Positions 42,502 through 53,267 of a stretch of 64,000 bases of DNA are shown here, one piece after another. Origin of the DNA: Zoogloea sp. Lineage in GTDB: Bacteria; Pseudomonadota; Gammaproteobacteria; Burkholderiales; Rhodocyclaceae. The translations under genes were made by a program, and so were the position numbers. The DNA lies in NCBI GenBank assembly GCA_016720685.1, contig JADKKC010000066.1, positions 172,501 through 236,500 of the forward strand, in the 5' to 3' direction. Position 1 is the stretch's first letter, and every line of letters starts with the position of its first letter. The notes under the pieces are model-generated. The model saw only the letters and a list, made by a program, of their open reading frames with translations. It was not told the origin of the DNA and did not search any database.

Positions 42502-43743
42502 ATGCCCTGGCGACTGCTGCGCTTCGCGCTCAACAAGAAGCATCCGGAACCCCGGATGTTCACCCACCACGACAAGCTCAAGTCGAGCTACGACGTGGTG
42601 ATCATCGGTGCCGGCGGGCACGGCCTGGCGGCCGCCTACTACCTGGCCCGCGACCACGGCATCACCAATGTGTGCGTGCTCGAAAAGGGTTACATCGGCG
42701 GTGGCAACACCGGCCGCAACACCACCATCATCCGCTCCAACTACCTGACCCCCGAGGGCGTCAAGTTCTATGACGAGTCGGTGAAGCTGTGGCAGGACTT
42801 GTCCACCGACTTCGACCTCAACCTGTTCTACGCCAACCGTGGCCACTTCACCCTGGCCCACACGGATTCGGCCCTGCGCACCATGCGCTGGCGTGCCGAG
42901 GTGAACAAGCACTACGGCATCAACTCGGAAGTGGTGGGGCCGGAAGTGGTGAAGGAAGCCGCACCGATGATCGACCTGTCCTGCGCCGGTCACTCCCCGA
43001 TCCTCGGCGCCCTCTACCACGCGCCCGGCTCGGTGGCCCGCCACGATGCGGTGGCCTGGGGCTACGGCCGCGGCGCCGACCAGCGTGGCGTGGAAATCCA
43101 CCAGCAGACCGAAGTGCTCGGCATCGACGTAAAGGGCGGCAAGGTAAAGGGCGTCAAGACATCCCGCGGCTACATCGCCACCAACAAGGTGCTGTGCGCC
43201 GTGGCCGGCTCGACCCCGCGCATCCTCAAGATGGTGGACGTCAAGACGCCGCTCTACATCCACCCGCTGCAGGCCATGGTCAGCGAACCGGTCAAGCCCT
43301 GGCTCGACCCGATCCTGGTGTCCGGCAGCCTGCACGTCTACATCAGCCAGTCGGCCCGCGGCGAGCTGGTGATGGGCGCCTCGCTGGACCCGTATGAACT
43401 CCACGGCACCCGCTCGACCCTCGACTTCGTCGAAGGGCTCAGCACCCACATGCTCGAGATGTTCCCCTTCCTGTCCAAGGTGAAGGTGATGCGCCAGTGG
43501 GCCGGCATGGCCGACATGACCCCCGACTTCGCGCCAATCATGGGCATGACCCCGGTCGAAGGCTTCTACCTGGATTCCGGCTGGGGCACCTGGGGCTTCA
43601 AGGCCACCCCGGTGTGCGGCAAAACCATGTCCCACACGCTGGTCAATGACACGCCCCACCCGCTGATCACCGGCTTCTCCCTCGAGCGCTTCCGCAATTT
43701 CGCCCTCACCGGCGAAAAGGGCGCGGCCTCGGTCGGTCACTGA
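42502..43743 (+). CDS. mgdA: N-methylglutamate dehydrogenase subunit A (sarcosine oxidase beta-like)
   Basis: A 413-residue FAD protein. The Rossmann motif VVIIGAGGHGLAAAYYLARD starts near residue 33, followed by CVLEKGYIGGGNTGRNTTII and a C-terminal PVEGFYLDSGWGTWGFKATP. It belongs to the SoxB family that demethylates N-methyl amino acids. Followed by soxD-, soxA- and soxG-like genes, gmaS and mgsABC, it is best read as the N-methylglutamate dehydrogenase subunit rather than sarcosine oxidase. The reaction converts N-methylglutamate and THF to glutamate and methylene-THF. Confidence 0.85.
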   Translation: MPWRLLRFALNKKHPEPRMFTHHDKLKSSYDVVIIGAGGHGLAAAYYLARDHGITNVCVLEKGYIGGGNTGRNTTIIRSNYLTPEGVKFYDESVKLWQDLSTDFDLNLFYANRGHFTLAHTDSALRTMRWRAEVNKHYGINSEVVGPEVVKEAAPMIDLSCAGHSPILGALYHAPGSVARHDAVAWGYGRGADQRGVEIHQQTEVLGIDVKGGKVKGVKTSRGYIATNKVLCAVAGSTPRILKMVDVKTPLYIHPLQAMVSEPVKPWLDPILVSGSLHVYISQSARGELVMGASLDPYELHGTRSTLDFVEGLSTHMLEMFPFLSKVKVMRQWAGMADMTPDFAPIMGMTPVEGFYLDSGWGTWGFKATPVCGKTMSHTLVNDTPHPLITGFSLERFRNFALTGEKGAASVGH

Positions 43744-43756
43744 GAGGAAACCCGCC

Positions 43757-44014
43757 ATGAAGATCCTGACCTGCCCCCTCAACGGCCCCCGCCCCGTCTC
43801 CGAATTCTTCTACTGGGGCGAAGTGCGCCCCATGCCCGACCCCGCCACGGCCAGCGACGACGCATGGGCCGACTACGTCTTCAACCGCAACGGCGCCCCC
43901 GGCGTGAAGCGCGAATGGTGGTGCCACACCCCCAGCAACACCTGGTTCATCGCCGAGCGGGACACCGAGAAAGACGTCGTCCTCGAGACCTATTTTTACC
44001 AGGGAGAAGAATGA
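43757..44014 (+). CDS. mgdB: N-methylglutamate dehydrogenase subunit B (sarcosine oxidase delta-like)
   Basis: An 85-residue protein. The start MKILTCPLNGPRPVSEFFYWG replaces the CPxCG motif of true sarcosine oxidase delta subunits by CPLNG, leaving C6 and C56 (REWWCHTPSNTWF) and fewer zinc ligands. This variant is what I expect for the N-methylglutamate enzyme, though that is from memory. Its stop overlaps the mgdC start. Confidence 0.85.
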   Translation: MKILTCPLNGPRPVSEFFYWGEVRPMPDPATASDDAWADYVFNRNGAPGVKREWWCHTPSNTWFIAERDTEKDVVLETYFYQGEE

Positions 44015-46906
44015 TGCGATTACCCGCCAGCAGCGGTGAGTGGATCGACCGCTCCAAGCCCGTCGAATTCAGCTTTGAAGGCCGGACCTTCAAGGGCTAC
44101 GCCGGCGACACCGTCAGCTCGGCCCTGTGGGGCGCCGACGTGCGCGTACTCGGCCGCAGCTTCAAGTACCACCGGCCGCGGGGCGTGCTGTCCCTGGCCA
44201 ACCACGACACCAACGCCCTCCACCAGTGGGGCGGCCAGCCCAACGTACGCGCCGACGTCACGCCCCTCGTGGCCGGCATGACGCTCACCGCGGTGAACAC
44301 CTTCGGCGGCCTGGCCGGCGACAAGGGCCGTTTCCTCGGCAAGATGGCCCGCTTCCTGCCGGTCGGCTTCTACTACAAGGCCTTCCACACCAAGAAGCTG
44401 TTCCCGATGTGGGAACGCATGTTCCGCGCCATGACCGGCCTCGGCAGCGTGGATCTCGCCAGCGCCCAGCACACCACGCCCAAAGCCTACGATTTTTGCG
44501 ACGTGCTGGTGATCGGCGCCGGCCCCTCCGGGCTGTCTGCCGCCCTGGCCGCCGCCGCCCAGGGTGCCGACGTGGTGGTGGTCGATGAGAACGCCCACGC
44601 CGGCGGCAGCGCCACCTACCAGATCGGCAACGACACCAGCCGCCGCCGACTCCTCGCCGAACTGCTCGCCAAGGTCGCCGCCGATGCGCGCATCCGCGTG
44701 CTCACCGGAACCTACGCCGCCGGTTACTACAAGGATCACTGGATTCCGCTGGTCAGCGCCGACCGGATGCTCAAGATGCGCGCCGGCAGCGTGGTGCTCG
44801 CCAGCGGCGCCTTCGAGCAGCCCGCCGTGTTCCGCAACAACGACCTGCCCGGCATCATGCTGGCCTCCGCCGTCCAGCGCCTGATGTACCGCTACGGCGT
44901 CAAGCCGGTGAGCAGGGCCGTGGTGCTGGTGGCCAATGCCGACGGCTACCGGGCCGCCCTCGACCTGCTGGCCCAGGGTGTCAGCGTGGCCGCCGTGGTG
45001 GACCTGCGCCCCACCGCGGGCAGCGCCGAGCCGCAGGCCAAGGTGTTGCGCCAGGCCGGCATCGAGATCCTGCCCGTCAGTTGCATCGTCGAGGCCCTGC
45101 CCGGCGCCGACGGCCTGTGCGCCGGAGCCCGTATCGCCACGCTGCAGGCCGGCGGCAGCCCGTCCGCTCAGACCCGCGAGATCGCCTGCGACGGCATCTT
45201 GATGAGCGTCGGCTGGGCGCCGGCCGCCAACCTGCTGTACCAGGCCGGCACCCGCATGCGCTTCGACCGGGCAGTGGAACAGTTCGTCCCCGAGGCGCTG
45301 CCCGACGGCGTGTTCGCCTGTGGCCGGGTCAACGGCGTGCATGAACTGGAACGTCGCCTGGCCGACGGCACCCGTGCCGGCAGCCACGCCGCCGCCTCGG
45401 TCGGCTTCGGCAGCGCCAGCGGCACCGCCCTGCCGCCGGAAGCCGAGTGCCCCAGCCACCCGTGGCCCATCGTCGATCACCCGGACGGCAAGAACTTCGT
45501 CGATTTCGACGAAGACCTGCAGTTCAAGGATTTCCGCAACGCCGTCCAGGAGGGCTTCGACAACATCGAGCTGCTCAAGCGCTTCTCCACCAACGGCATG
45601 GGCCCCAGCCAGGGCAAGCACTCCAACATGAACGGGCTGCGTATCCTGGCCCGCCTGACCGGCAAGGAGCCCCAGCAGGTCGGGACCACCACCGCGCGGC
45701 CCCCCTACCACCCGGTACCGATGGCCATCCTGGCCGGTCGCGGCTTCAACCCCGAGCGCCGCACCCCGCTCACCAGCCGTCACGACGCCCTCGGCGCCCG
45801 CTGGATGCCGGCCGGTGCCTGGCAGCGTCCGGAGTTCTACCAGGTCGCCGGCAAGGAGCGCCTGGCCTGCATCCGCGAAGAAGTCGCGGCCGTGCGCAAG
45901 GGCCTTGGCCTGATCGACGTGGGTACCCTCGGCAAACTGGAGGTGATCGGCCCCCAGGCGGCGGAGTTCCTCGAACGGGTCTATACGTCCAACTACGCCA
46001 ACCTGAAAGTCGGCATGACCCGCTACGCGGTGATGTGCGATGAGTCCGGCGTGGTCATCGACGACGGCGTGGTGGCCCGCCTGGCGGACGACCACTTCTA
46101 TTTCACCACCACCACCAGCGGCGCCGCCACCGTCTATCGCGAGCTGTCGCGCCTCAACACGATGTGGCGACTCGACTGCGGCATCGTCAATCACACCGGC
46201 GCCTTCGCCGCGATGAACCTGGCCGGGCCGAAATCCCGCCAGGTGCTGGCAAGCCTCACCGGGCTCGATCTGTCGGCCGCCGCCTTCCCCTACCTGGCGG
46301 TGCGCGAGGGCGAGGTCGCAGGCATCCCGGCGCGCCTGATGCGCGTCGGCTTTGTCGGCGAATGGGGCTACGAGATCCTACCTGCCAGCATGGGCGGCGC
46401 CTCTGGGATGCGCTGATGACGGCCGGCAGGCCCACGCCATCCGCCCCTTCGGCGTCGAAGCCCAGCGCCTGCTGCGCCTCGAAAAAGGCCACATCATCAT
46501 CGGCCAGGACACCGACGGCCTCACCACGCCGCTGGAAGTGAGCATGGGCTGGGCCGTGAAGATGACCAAGCCCTTCTTCATCGGCCAGCGCAGCCTCGCC
46601 GCCATCGCCAAGAAGCCGCAGAAGCAGCAACTGGCCGGCATCACCTTCCCGGTGGGCTACAGCGGCGCGGTGCCCCTCGAATGCAACCTGGTCATCGACG
46701 GCGGCGACATCGCCGGCCGGGTCACCAGCATCGCCTTCAGCCCCAGCCTCGAGCGCTACATCGGCCTGGCCTTCCTGCGCCCCGACCTGGCCGCCAGCGG
46801 CACCACCGTAAGCATCCGCCTCACCGACGGGGCGATGGTGCAGGCCGAAGTCAGCGCCACCCCGTTCTACGACCCGGACAACCTCAAGCAGAAGGAGGCC
46901 GCATGA
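44011..46906 (+). CDS. mgdC: N-methylglutamate dehydrogenase subunit C (sarcosine oxidase alpha-like), two frameshifts
   Basis: A protein of about 965 residues in three parts: an N-terminal 2Fe-2S-like domain (FSFEGRTFKGYAGDTVSSAL), an NAD/FAD-binding region (VLVIGAGPSGLSAALAAAAQ near residue 165) and a C-terminal GcvT-like THF domain from about 45830 (LGLIDVGTLGKLEVIGPQA). The frame breaks near 46410 (one base missing in GCGCCTCTGGG) and again near 46433. The second part, PFGVEAQRLLRLEKGHIIIG, runs to 46906. This subunit houses substrate oxidation and C1 transfer to THF. The two close indels look like sequence errors. Confidence 0.82.
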
Positions 46907-47487
46907 TTTCCGCTCTCGCCGTGAGCCCGGTGGCCGAAATCGCCACCCTGCCCGCCCCCGCCGACCAGTCTGCCGCCGTGGCCCGCCTCGGCCTGGCCGA
47001 TGTCTCCCTCACCGCCCGCCACGGCTGCAAGGGCCCCGGCACCGTCGCCTGGCTGCAGGACCTGGGCCTGCCGATCCCGCCCGAGCCGAATAGCTGGCTG
47101 CCGCTGGATGGCGGCGGGCGGATCGCCCGGCTCGGCTTCACCGAGTTCCTGATCGAAGGCCCGGACGCGCTGATCGCCCCGCTGGTCAGCGCCCCACGGG
47201 CTGCCGGCGTGTATCCGGTGCTGCGTCAGGACGCCGCCTACCTATCCGGCGCCCTCCCGACGAGCTGCTGCGCCAGACCTGCAACGCCTTCCGGCCCCTC
47301 GACCTGGCCGCCCGCCGGTCATGCTCACGCTCGCTGGCCGGGGTCGGCGTGACCTTCGTCCCGGAGCCTGGCAACGGCGCCGGCCGTGCGCCTCTGGTGC
47401 GACGGCGCCGGCTTCCTGGCGAAACCCTGCTCGGCATCGCCGTCGTACGGCGGCGGCGCGGTCGCCCCCCAGCTTCCGCCTTACTAA
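46903..47487 (+). CDS. mgdD: N-methylglutamate dehydrogenase subunit D (sarcosine oxidase gamma-like), frameshifted
   Basis: It starts in an ATGA overlap with mgdC. The first ~115 residues are normal (LADVSLTARHGCKGPGTVAW, then FTEFLIEGPD). A base is missing near 47256; in the other frame the protein continues ELLRQTCNAFRPLDLAA, as expected for the gamma family. More indels follow near 47312 and 47380. The stop at 47485-47487 gives the usual size of ~195 residues, but the final frame is uncertain. Confidence 0.65.
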
Positions 47488-47512
47488 ACCGCACCTTCAG
47501 GAGGCAGCGGCC

Positions 47513-48861
47513 ATGACAGCCAACAGAAGCTCAAGCGGTTTCTCGCGGACAACGACGTCCAGTACGTCCTGGCGCAGTTCGTCGACATCCACGGCGCCGC
47601 CAAGGCCAAGGCCGTGCCCGAGCCCTTCGACAGGTGCTCAGCGCCGGCGCCGGCTTTGCAGGCTTCGCGGTGTCGGGCCTCGGCATCGAGCCCAACGGCC
47701 CCGACTACATGGCCATCGGCGATCTGGACACCCTTACCCTGGTGCCCTGGCAACCCGGCTACGCCCGTATCGCCTGCGACGGCCACGTCAAGGGCGAACC
47801 CTGGCCCTACTGCTCGCGCGTGGTGCTGAAGCGCCAGCTCGACCGGCTGGCCGCGCAGGGCCTGACCTTCTTCACCGGCATCGAGCCGGAGTTCATCCTG
47901 CTGTCGCAGGACGCCAACGGCCAGATCGTGCCCTTCGACCGACCGACACGTTGCCCAAGCCCTGCTACGACTACAAGGGCCTGTCGCGCAACCGCGAGTT
48001 TCTCGAAACGCTCACCGACAGCCTGCGGGCGGTGGATGTGGACGTCTATCAAATCGACCACGAGGACGCCAACGGCCAGTTCGAGATCAACTACACCTTC
48101 GCCGACTGCCTGACCTCCGCCGACCACTATCTGCTGTTCAAGATGGCGGCCTCGGAGATCGCCAGCGACCTCGGCATGATCTGCACCTTCATGCCCAAGC
48201 CCTTCGCCAACCGCCCGGGCAACGGCACGCACTTCCACATCTCCATGGGCGACGCCAAGACAACAACCTGTTCCAGGACAAGAGCGACAAGCACGGGCTC
48301 GAGCTGTCGAAGCTGGCCTACCAGTTCCTCGCCGGCATCCTGGCCCACGCCCCGGCGCTGGCCGCCATCTGCGCCCCGACGGTCAACAGCTACAAACGCC
48401 TCGTCGTCGGCCGCTCCCTGACCGGCGCCACCTGGGCCCCGGCCTACATCAGCTACGGCGACAACAACCGCTCGTCGATGGTGCGCATCCCCCACGGCCG
48501 GCTCGAACTGCGCCTGCCCGACGGCGCCTGCAACCCCTACCTGGCCACCGCCGCGGTGATCGCCGCCGGCCTCGACGGCATCGAGCGCAACCTCGACCCG
48601 GGCGCGCCGCAAAACCAGAACCTCTATGCCCTGAGCCCCGAAGAGCTGAAGGCTGCCGGCATCGAGATCCTGCCCCAGAACCTCCACGAAGCCCTCCTCG
48701 CCCTGGAGAAGGACACCGTGCTGTGCAAGGCCCTGGGCCCCGTCGCCGGCGAGTTCCTGCGCCTCAAGCACATGGAATGGGTCGAGTACATGCGCCACGT
48801 GTCGGACTGGGAAATCAAGGTCCCAGACTTCACCCAGCCGCTACGTGGAACCTCCTTCTGA
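47513..48861 (+). CDS. gmaS: Gamma-glutamylmethylamide synthetase (glutamine synthetase-like), frameshifted
   Basis: A protein of ~449 residues of the GlnA/GlnT-like family. Readable pieces in three frames are KLKRFLADNDVQYVLAQFVD, LTFFTGIEPEFILL, DYKGLSRNREFLETLTDSLR, QIDHEDANGQFEINYTFADC, PFANRPGNGTHFHISM and NSYKRLVVGRSLTGATWAP. The catalytic glutamate and histidine blocks are all present. Frame shifts occur near 47525, 47632, 47945 and 48265. GmaS ligates methylamine to glutamate with ATP. A true glutamine synthetase is less likely because the gene lies between mgdD and mgsA. AGGAG precedes ATG 47513. Confidence 0.8.
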
Positions 48862-48868
48862 AGGAGGC

Positions 48869-49766
48869 ATGTGCGGAATCGTCGGACTGCTGATGAAGAA
48901 GCCCGGCCTGGGGATGAACGCCTGGGCGAGCTGCTGGTCCCGATGCTGATCGGCATGACCGAGCGCGGCCCCGACTCGGCCGGCATGGCCGTGTTCGGCC
49001 CGCCCCTGGCCGAACGCGCAAGATGAGCTCTTCCACCGGCCTCACGGCCGACTGGCGGCGTCAACAACGGCTCGGCCTGGACCCCGACCTGCAAGGCACC
49101 GCGTCAGCGCCACCGTGGACCAAGGGCACCCACGCCATCCTGAGCATCGACACCGCCCCCACGGCGGTCAAGCGCTGCTCAAGGAACGCTTCCCCAAGCT
49201 GCCATCCTGTCCTGGGGCGCCGCATCCATCTCTACAAGGGACATCGGCACGCCGGCCCAACTCGCGGCGCGCTACGGCTTCGCTGGCCTCACGGGCACGC
49301 ACCTGGTCGGCCACACGCGCATGGCCACCGAATCGGCCGTCACACCCGACCGCGCACATCCTTTCACCGCGGGCCGCGACTTCTGCCTGGTGCACAACGG
49401 TTCGCTGTCCAACCCGCACCTGGTGCGCCGGCAACTGGAACCGCGGGGCATCACCTTCGAGACCGACAACGACACCGAGGCCGCCTGCCGCTTCCTGGAA
49501 TGGCGCCTGCGTGAAGGCGACGACCTGGAAACCGCGCTGCAGAAGGGTTTCGAGGAACTCGACGGCTTCTTCACCTTCCTGATGGGCACCGCCGATGGCC
49601 TGGCGCTGGTGCGCGATCCATTCGCCTGCAAGCCCGCGATCGTCGCGGAAACCGATGACTACGTGGCGATCTCGTCGGAGTTCCGCTCGCTGGCGCATCT
49701 GCCGGGCGTCAAGCACGCCAACGTTTTCGAGCCGCCCCGAGCAGATCTACCACTGGAACGCCATGA
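48869..49766 (+). CDS. mgsA: N-methylglutamate synthase subunit A (class II glutamine amidotransferase-like), frameshifted
   Basis: It begins MCGIVGLLMKKPGL with the Cys2 nucleophile of class II amidotransferases, then LGELLVPMLIGMTERGPDSA, THLVGHTRMATESAVTPDRA, HNGSLSNPHLVRRQLEP and LVRDPFACKPAIVAETDDYV. At least four indels lie between 48915 and 49290 and one at 49737 (extra C). The probable stop overlaps the mgsB ATG. The expected length (~299) fits the family. It is the glutamine-hydrolysing-type module of the GltB-like three-subunit synthase making N-methylglutamate from methylamine or gamma-glutamylmethylamide. Confidence 0.78.
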
Positions 49767-50443
49767 CCTTCGACCTGCGCCGCACAGCCCTGCGGGGACT
49801 CAACCTTCCTGCACCGGGCTGCCGGCAGGCCGGGGCCTCGCGCCACGTGGTGTCCCTGCATCCGGACGGCGCGCATTCGATCGCCGCCGGCGTGGATGCC
49901 CCCATCAACATCGATGTGCTGGGCCATGCCGGCTACTACGCCGGCGGCATGAACAAGACGGCCACCGTCACCATCACCGGCAGCGCTGGCACCGGCGTGG
50001 CCGAGAACATGATGAGCGGCAAGGTGCACGTCAAGGGCTTCGCCAGCAACGGCGCCGGCGCCTCGGCCCATGGTGGCACGCTGGTCATCGAAGGCGATGC
50101 CTCGCTGCGCTGTGGCATCTCGCTCAAGGGCGGCGACATCGTCGTGGGCGGCAGCGCCGGCAGCTTCACCGCCTTCATGGCGCAGGCCGGCCGCATCGTC
50201 ATCTGCGGTGATGCCGGCGACGCGCTGGGCGACTCGCTCTACGAAGCGGTCATCTACGCGCGCGGCAAGGTGGCCTCGCTGGGCGCCGACGCCCGCTTCG
50301 AACCGATGACCGCCACCGACATCGCAGCCCTCCAGGAACTGCTCGGCCATCGCCGGCCTCAACCACGACCCCAGGCATTCCGCAAGGTGGCCTCCGGAGC
50401 GAGCCTCTACCACTGGAACGCCGACGCCAACCAGGAGTACTGA
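49763..50443 (+). CDS. mgsB: N-methylglutamate synthase subunit B (GXGXG domain protein)
   Basis: A 226-residue protein starting MTFDLRRTALRGLN, with the right-handed helix GXGXG repeats of glutamate synthase domain 3: AGYYAGGMNKTATVTITGSA, MSGKVHVKGFASNGAGASAH, GGDIVVGGSAGSFTAFMAQA. The C-terminus is FRKVASGASLYHWNADANQE. A local out-of-frame patch at about 50350-50375 and another near 49805 suggest compensating indels. It is structural, linking MgsA and MgsC. Confidence 0.82.
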   Translation: MTFDLRRTALRGLNLPAPGCRQAGASRHVVSLHPDGAHSIAAGVDAPINIDVLGHAGYYAGGMNKTATVTITGSAGTGVAENMMSGKVHVKGFASNGAGASAHGGTLVIEGDASLRCGISLKGGDIVVGGSAGSFTAFMAQAGRIVICGDAGDALGDSLYEAVIYARGKVASLGADARFEPMTATDIAALQELLGHRRPQPRPQAFRKVASGASLYHWNADANQEY

Positions 50444-50445
50444 CC

Positions 50446-51805
50446 GTGATCCGTCACGGCAACCCCATTCGCGGCCGAGGAATCCCGCGAGGCCAGCTAC
50501 GACCGCAACACCATCGACTACATCCAACGCGCCTCGGCCACGGGCCTTTACGAGATCCGCGGCCTCGGCGCCAAGCGCAAGCTGCCGCACTTCAACGACC
50601 TGCTGATGCTGGGCGCGTCGCTGTCGCGCTATCCGCTCGAGGGCTACCGCGAGAAGTGCGCCACGAAGACAGTGCTGGGCACGCGCTACGCCACCAAACC
50701 CATCGTGCTGGACATCCCGATCACCATCGCCGGCATGAGCTTCGGCGCTCTGTCGGCGAACGTGAAGGAAGCCCTGGGCCGCGCGGCCACCGCCGTCGGC
50801 ACCTCCACCACCACCGGCGACGGCGGCATGACCAAAGAGGAACGCCAGTCCTCGAAGACGCTGGTCTACCAGTGCCTGCCCTCGCGCTACGGCTTCAATC
50901 CGGATGACCTGCGCAAGGCCGATGCCATCGAAGTCGTCATCGGCCAGGGCGCCAAGCCCGGCGGCGGCGGCATGCTGCTGGGCCAGAAGGTCAACCCGCG
51001 CGTGGCGAAAATGCGCACGCTGCCGGAAGGCGTGGACCAGCGCTCCGCCTGCCGCCACCCCGACTGGACCGGCCCGGATGACCTCGCGATCAAGATCCGC
51101 GAACTGCGCGAGATCACCGACTGGGAAAAGCCCATCTACGTGAAGGTGGGCGCCACGCGCGTGCCGCACGACGTGAAGCTGGCCGTGCACTCCGGCGCCG
51201 ACGTGGTGGTGGTGGATGGCATGCAGGGCGGCACCGCGGCCACGCAGACCTGCTTCATCGAGCACGTGGGCATCCCCACGCTGGCCGCAGTGCGCCAGGC
51301 CGTCGACGCCCTGGAAGATCTGAACATGAAGGGCAAGGTGCAGCTGATCGTCTCGGGCGGCATCCGTTCCGGCGCCGATGCGGCCAAGGCGCTGGCGCTG
51401 GGCGCCGATGCCGTGTCGATCGGCCAGGGCGTGCTGTTCTCGCTGGGCTGCAACAGCGACACGTACATCCACAAGGGCCAGCACATCGAAGCCACGCAGG
51501 ACTATGCCGCCATCGGCACCAAGCCCGGCTTCTGCCATCACTGCCACACCGGCCAGTGCCCGGTGGGCGTGACCACGCAGGATGAAGTGCTGGAGCAGCG
51601 CCTCGAGGTGGAAACCGGCGCGAATCGCGTGAAGAACTACCTCAAGACGCTGACGATGGAACTGACCACGCTGGCCCGCGCCTGCGGCAAGCAGGATGTG
51701 CACCACCTGGAACGCGAAGACCTGGTGGCCCTCACCATCGAAGCCGCCGCCATGGCCGGCGTGCCACTGGCGGGTACCAGCTGGATTCCCGGCAGGGGCT
51801 TCTGA
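50446..51805 (+). CDS. mgsC: N-methylglutamate synthase subunit C (FMN-binding glutamate synthase domain), N-terminal frameshift
   Basis: A protein of about 450 residues. GTG 50446 opens MIRHGNPI, then a one-base shift near 50468 leads to EESREASYDRNTIDYIQRAS and the long intact frame. The glutamate synthase fold has AGMSFGALSANVKEALGRAA, GQGAKPGGGGMLLGQKVNP, VDGMQGGTAATQTCF, SGGIRSGADAAKALALGADA and the iron-sulfur cysteines CNSDT, CHHCHTGQCPVG. It carries FMN and a 3Fe-4S-type cluster and forms N-methylglutamate. It is the last mgs gene; REP repeats and an IS remnant follow. Confidence 0.85.
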
Positions 51806-51819
51806 GCAAGCGGCGGGGC

Positions 51820-51905
51820 TGTGTGTCGGGTTACGCCCTGTGGGCTAACCCGACCTACGACCCATCCCTCCCCGTAGGTCGGGTTAGCGCAGCGTAACCC
51901 GACAC
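51820..51905. repeat. Facing REP palindromes after mgsC
   Basis: Two GTCGGGTTA...TAACCCGAC palindromes occur at about 51822-51854 and 51875-51901, in opposite orientation around GACCTACG/CGTAGGTC. The same REP ends the long repeats at 28.1, 37.5 and 38.2 kb and recurs at 53207-53222. Confidence 0.7.
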
Positions 51906-51974
51906 ATCCCGCGCTTTGGCTGCCCCGAGGATGGCCAGAGCCATTCGTCGGCTTACGCCCTGCGGGGAGTGATT

Positions 51975-53195
51975 TCAAGGTGCCTTTGCTGCCTTGGCAG
52001 CGAGCAACTTGGCCAGTGACACATGGTTCTTTCGGGGGTCGTGCGAACGCTTGGCGGCAGGTTTGGGAGGTGTTTTGCGCGGGGGCGCCTTGGCATAGCG
52101 TGCCAAAGGCACCCGCTGGGCCTGCTCAAGCAGCCATTGCGCCATGACACGCCCGCTGAGGCCATTAAAGATCTCCCAGTCCTCGGGCTCGACGATGTCC
52201 TCCAGGCTCAAGGCCGTGGCGCGCATATGCGAGGACATGGCATGGCTCGAGAGCCGCGCTTCGATCTGGGCGCCATGCGCGGCACGCAGCGCCGCCTTGA
52301 CCACGCCCAGCACGTTGAAGACCACCATCGCGCAGGCCAGTGCAAACAGGGCCGCGGGCGGATAGCTCAGCGTGTTGACCTCGCAGCGCAGCTCCACGGT
52401 GAGCTGAAGGAAGGCGCGCTCGATGCGCCAGCGCTGGCGATACAGCCTTGCCAGCGTGGGCGCATCGGCCACGTGTCCAGGGACGGTGCTGAGCAAGTAC
52501 AGTGCGGTCTCGCCGTGGCGTGTCGGTGCGTCGAGTTCGACCTGAATGCGCCGCAGCTTCACGCCCTCACGCCCGTCGGCACGGGGCTTGAGCTGCACCC
52601 ACTGCTCGCTCACGACGCTGTCTGCACCCTCCGGGCGCACCGGCGCACCCATCGCCTCCAGGGGGGTGAAGCCCAACTTCCCGTGCTCGCGGATCAGCGC
52701 GTACGCGCCCCGATCCTCCAGCTCGCTCAGGAACCCCGCGGTGCAGAAGTTGCGATCGGCCAGCCACACCTGGCCCGCGCCCACCAGGGGCCCCACCTGC
52801 CCGAGCAGCGAGCGCTCCTGGGCATGCCCATCCTCGCACGGCACCATCGCCTCAATCGTCGTGCGCTGCGGATCGAACACCACCAGCGCCTTGCCGGGTA
52901 GGGGCGCCGCCGTGCTCGCCCGCGTGACCTGCAGCCGATGCTGCCGCCCATCCAGACAATTGCCGTCAAGCACCCGCAGCTCCCGGCCCGCGAGCACCTC
53001 TACCGCCGCCCCGGGCAGCGCATCAATCAGCTCGCGCGCCCGAGTGGCTGCAAAGCTCACCAGCGCCGCCGAGGTTCCCGGCTCCAAGCCGTTGAGCTTG
53101 TTGTATACCGAGGCCAACGACACGCCCACGTCGGCCTCGGCCTCCAGCCAAGCCGCCCGGATCGAGCCGCTTTGGCGCAGCACCACCTGCGTCAT
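51975..53195 (-). pseudogene. IS4-family transposase, N-terminally truncated
   Basis: 406 residues remain, beginning MTQVVLRQSGSIRAAW; relatives have ~40-60 more N-terminal residues. DDE motifs are visible: first Asp in LRVLDGNCLDG (about 98), second in QVWLADRNFCT, and Glu in the IS4 signature YRQRWRIERAFLQL. The truncation point coincides with a REP palindrome (53207-53222), and REPs also lie at the other side. The catalytic triad is intact, but start and terminal repeats are lost, so the element is probably immobile. Confidence 0.75.
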
Positions 53196-53267
53196 CAGTT
53201 CGAAGCGGGCTAACCCGACCTACGTAACTCCACCCGCTCCATCCCCCATTTTTCCGGAGACTTCCCC

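Noticed and set aside
42502..47487. Plain sarcosine oxidase soxBDAG operon
   Set aside because: The families are shared, but gmaS and mgsABC follow directly and the delta subunit lacks CPxCG, so N-methylglutamate dehydrogenase is the better reading. Sarcosine activity is not excluded.
47513..48861. Ordinary glutamine synthetase
   Set aside because: It is related in fold, but placement between mgdD and mgsA in a methylamine cluster points to gamma-glutamylmethylamide synthetase.
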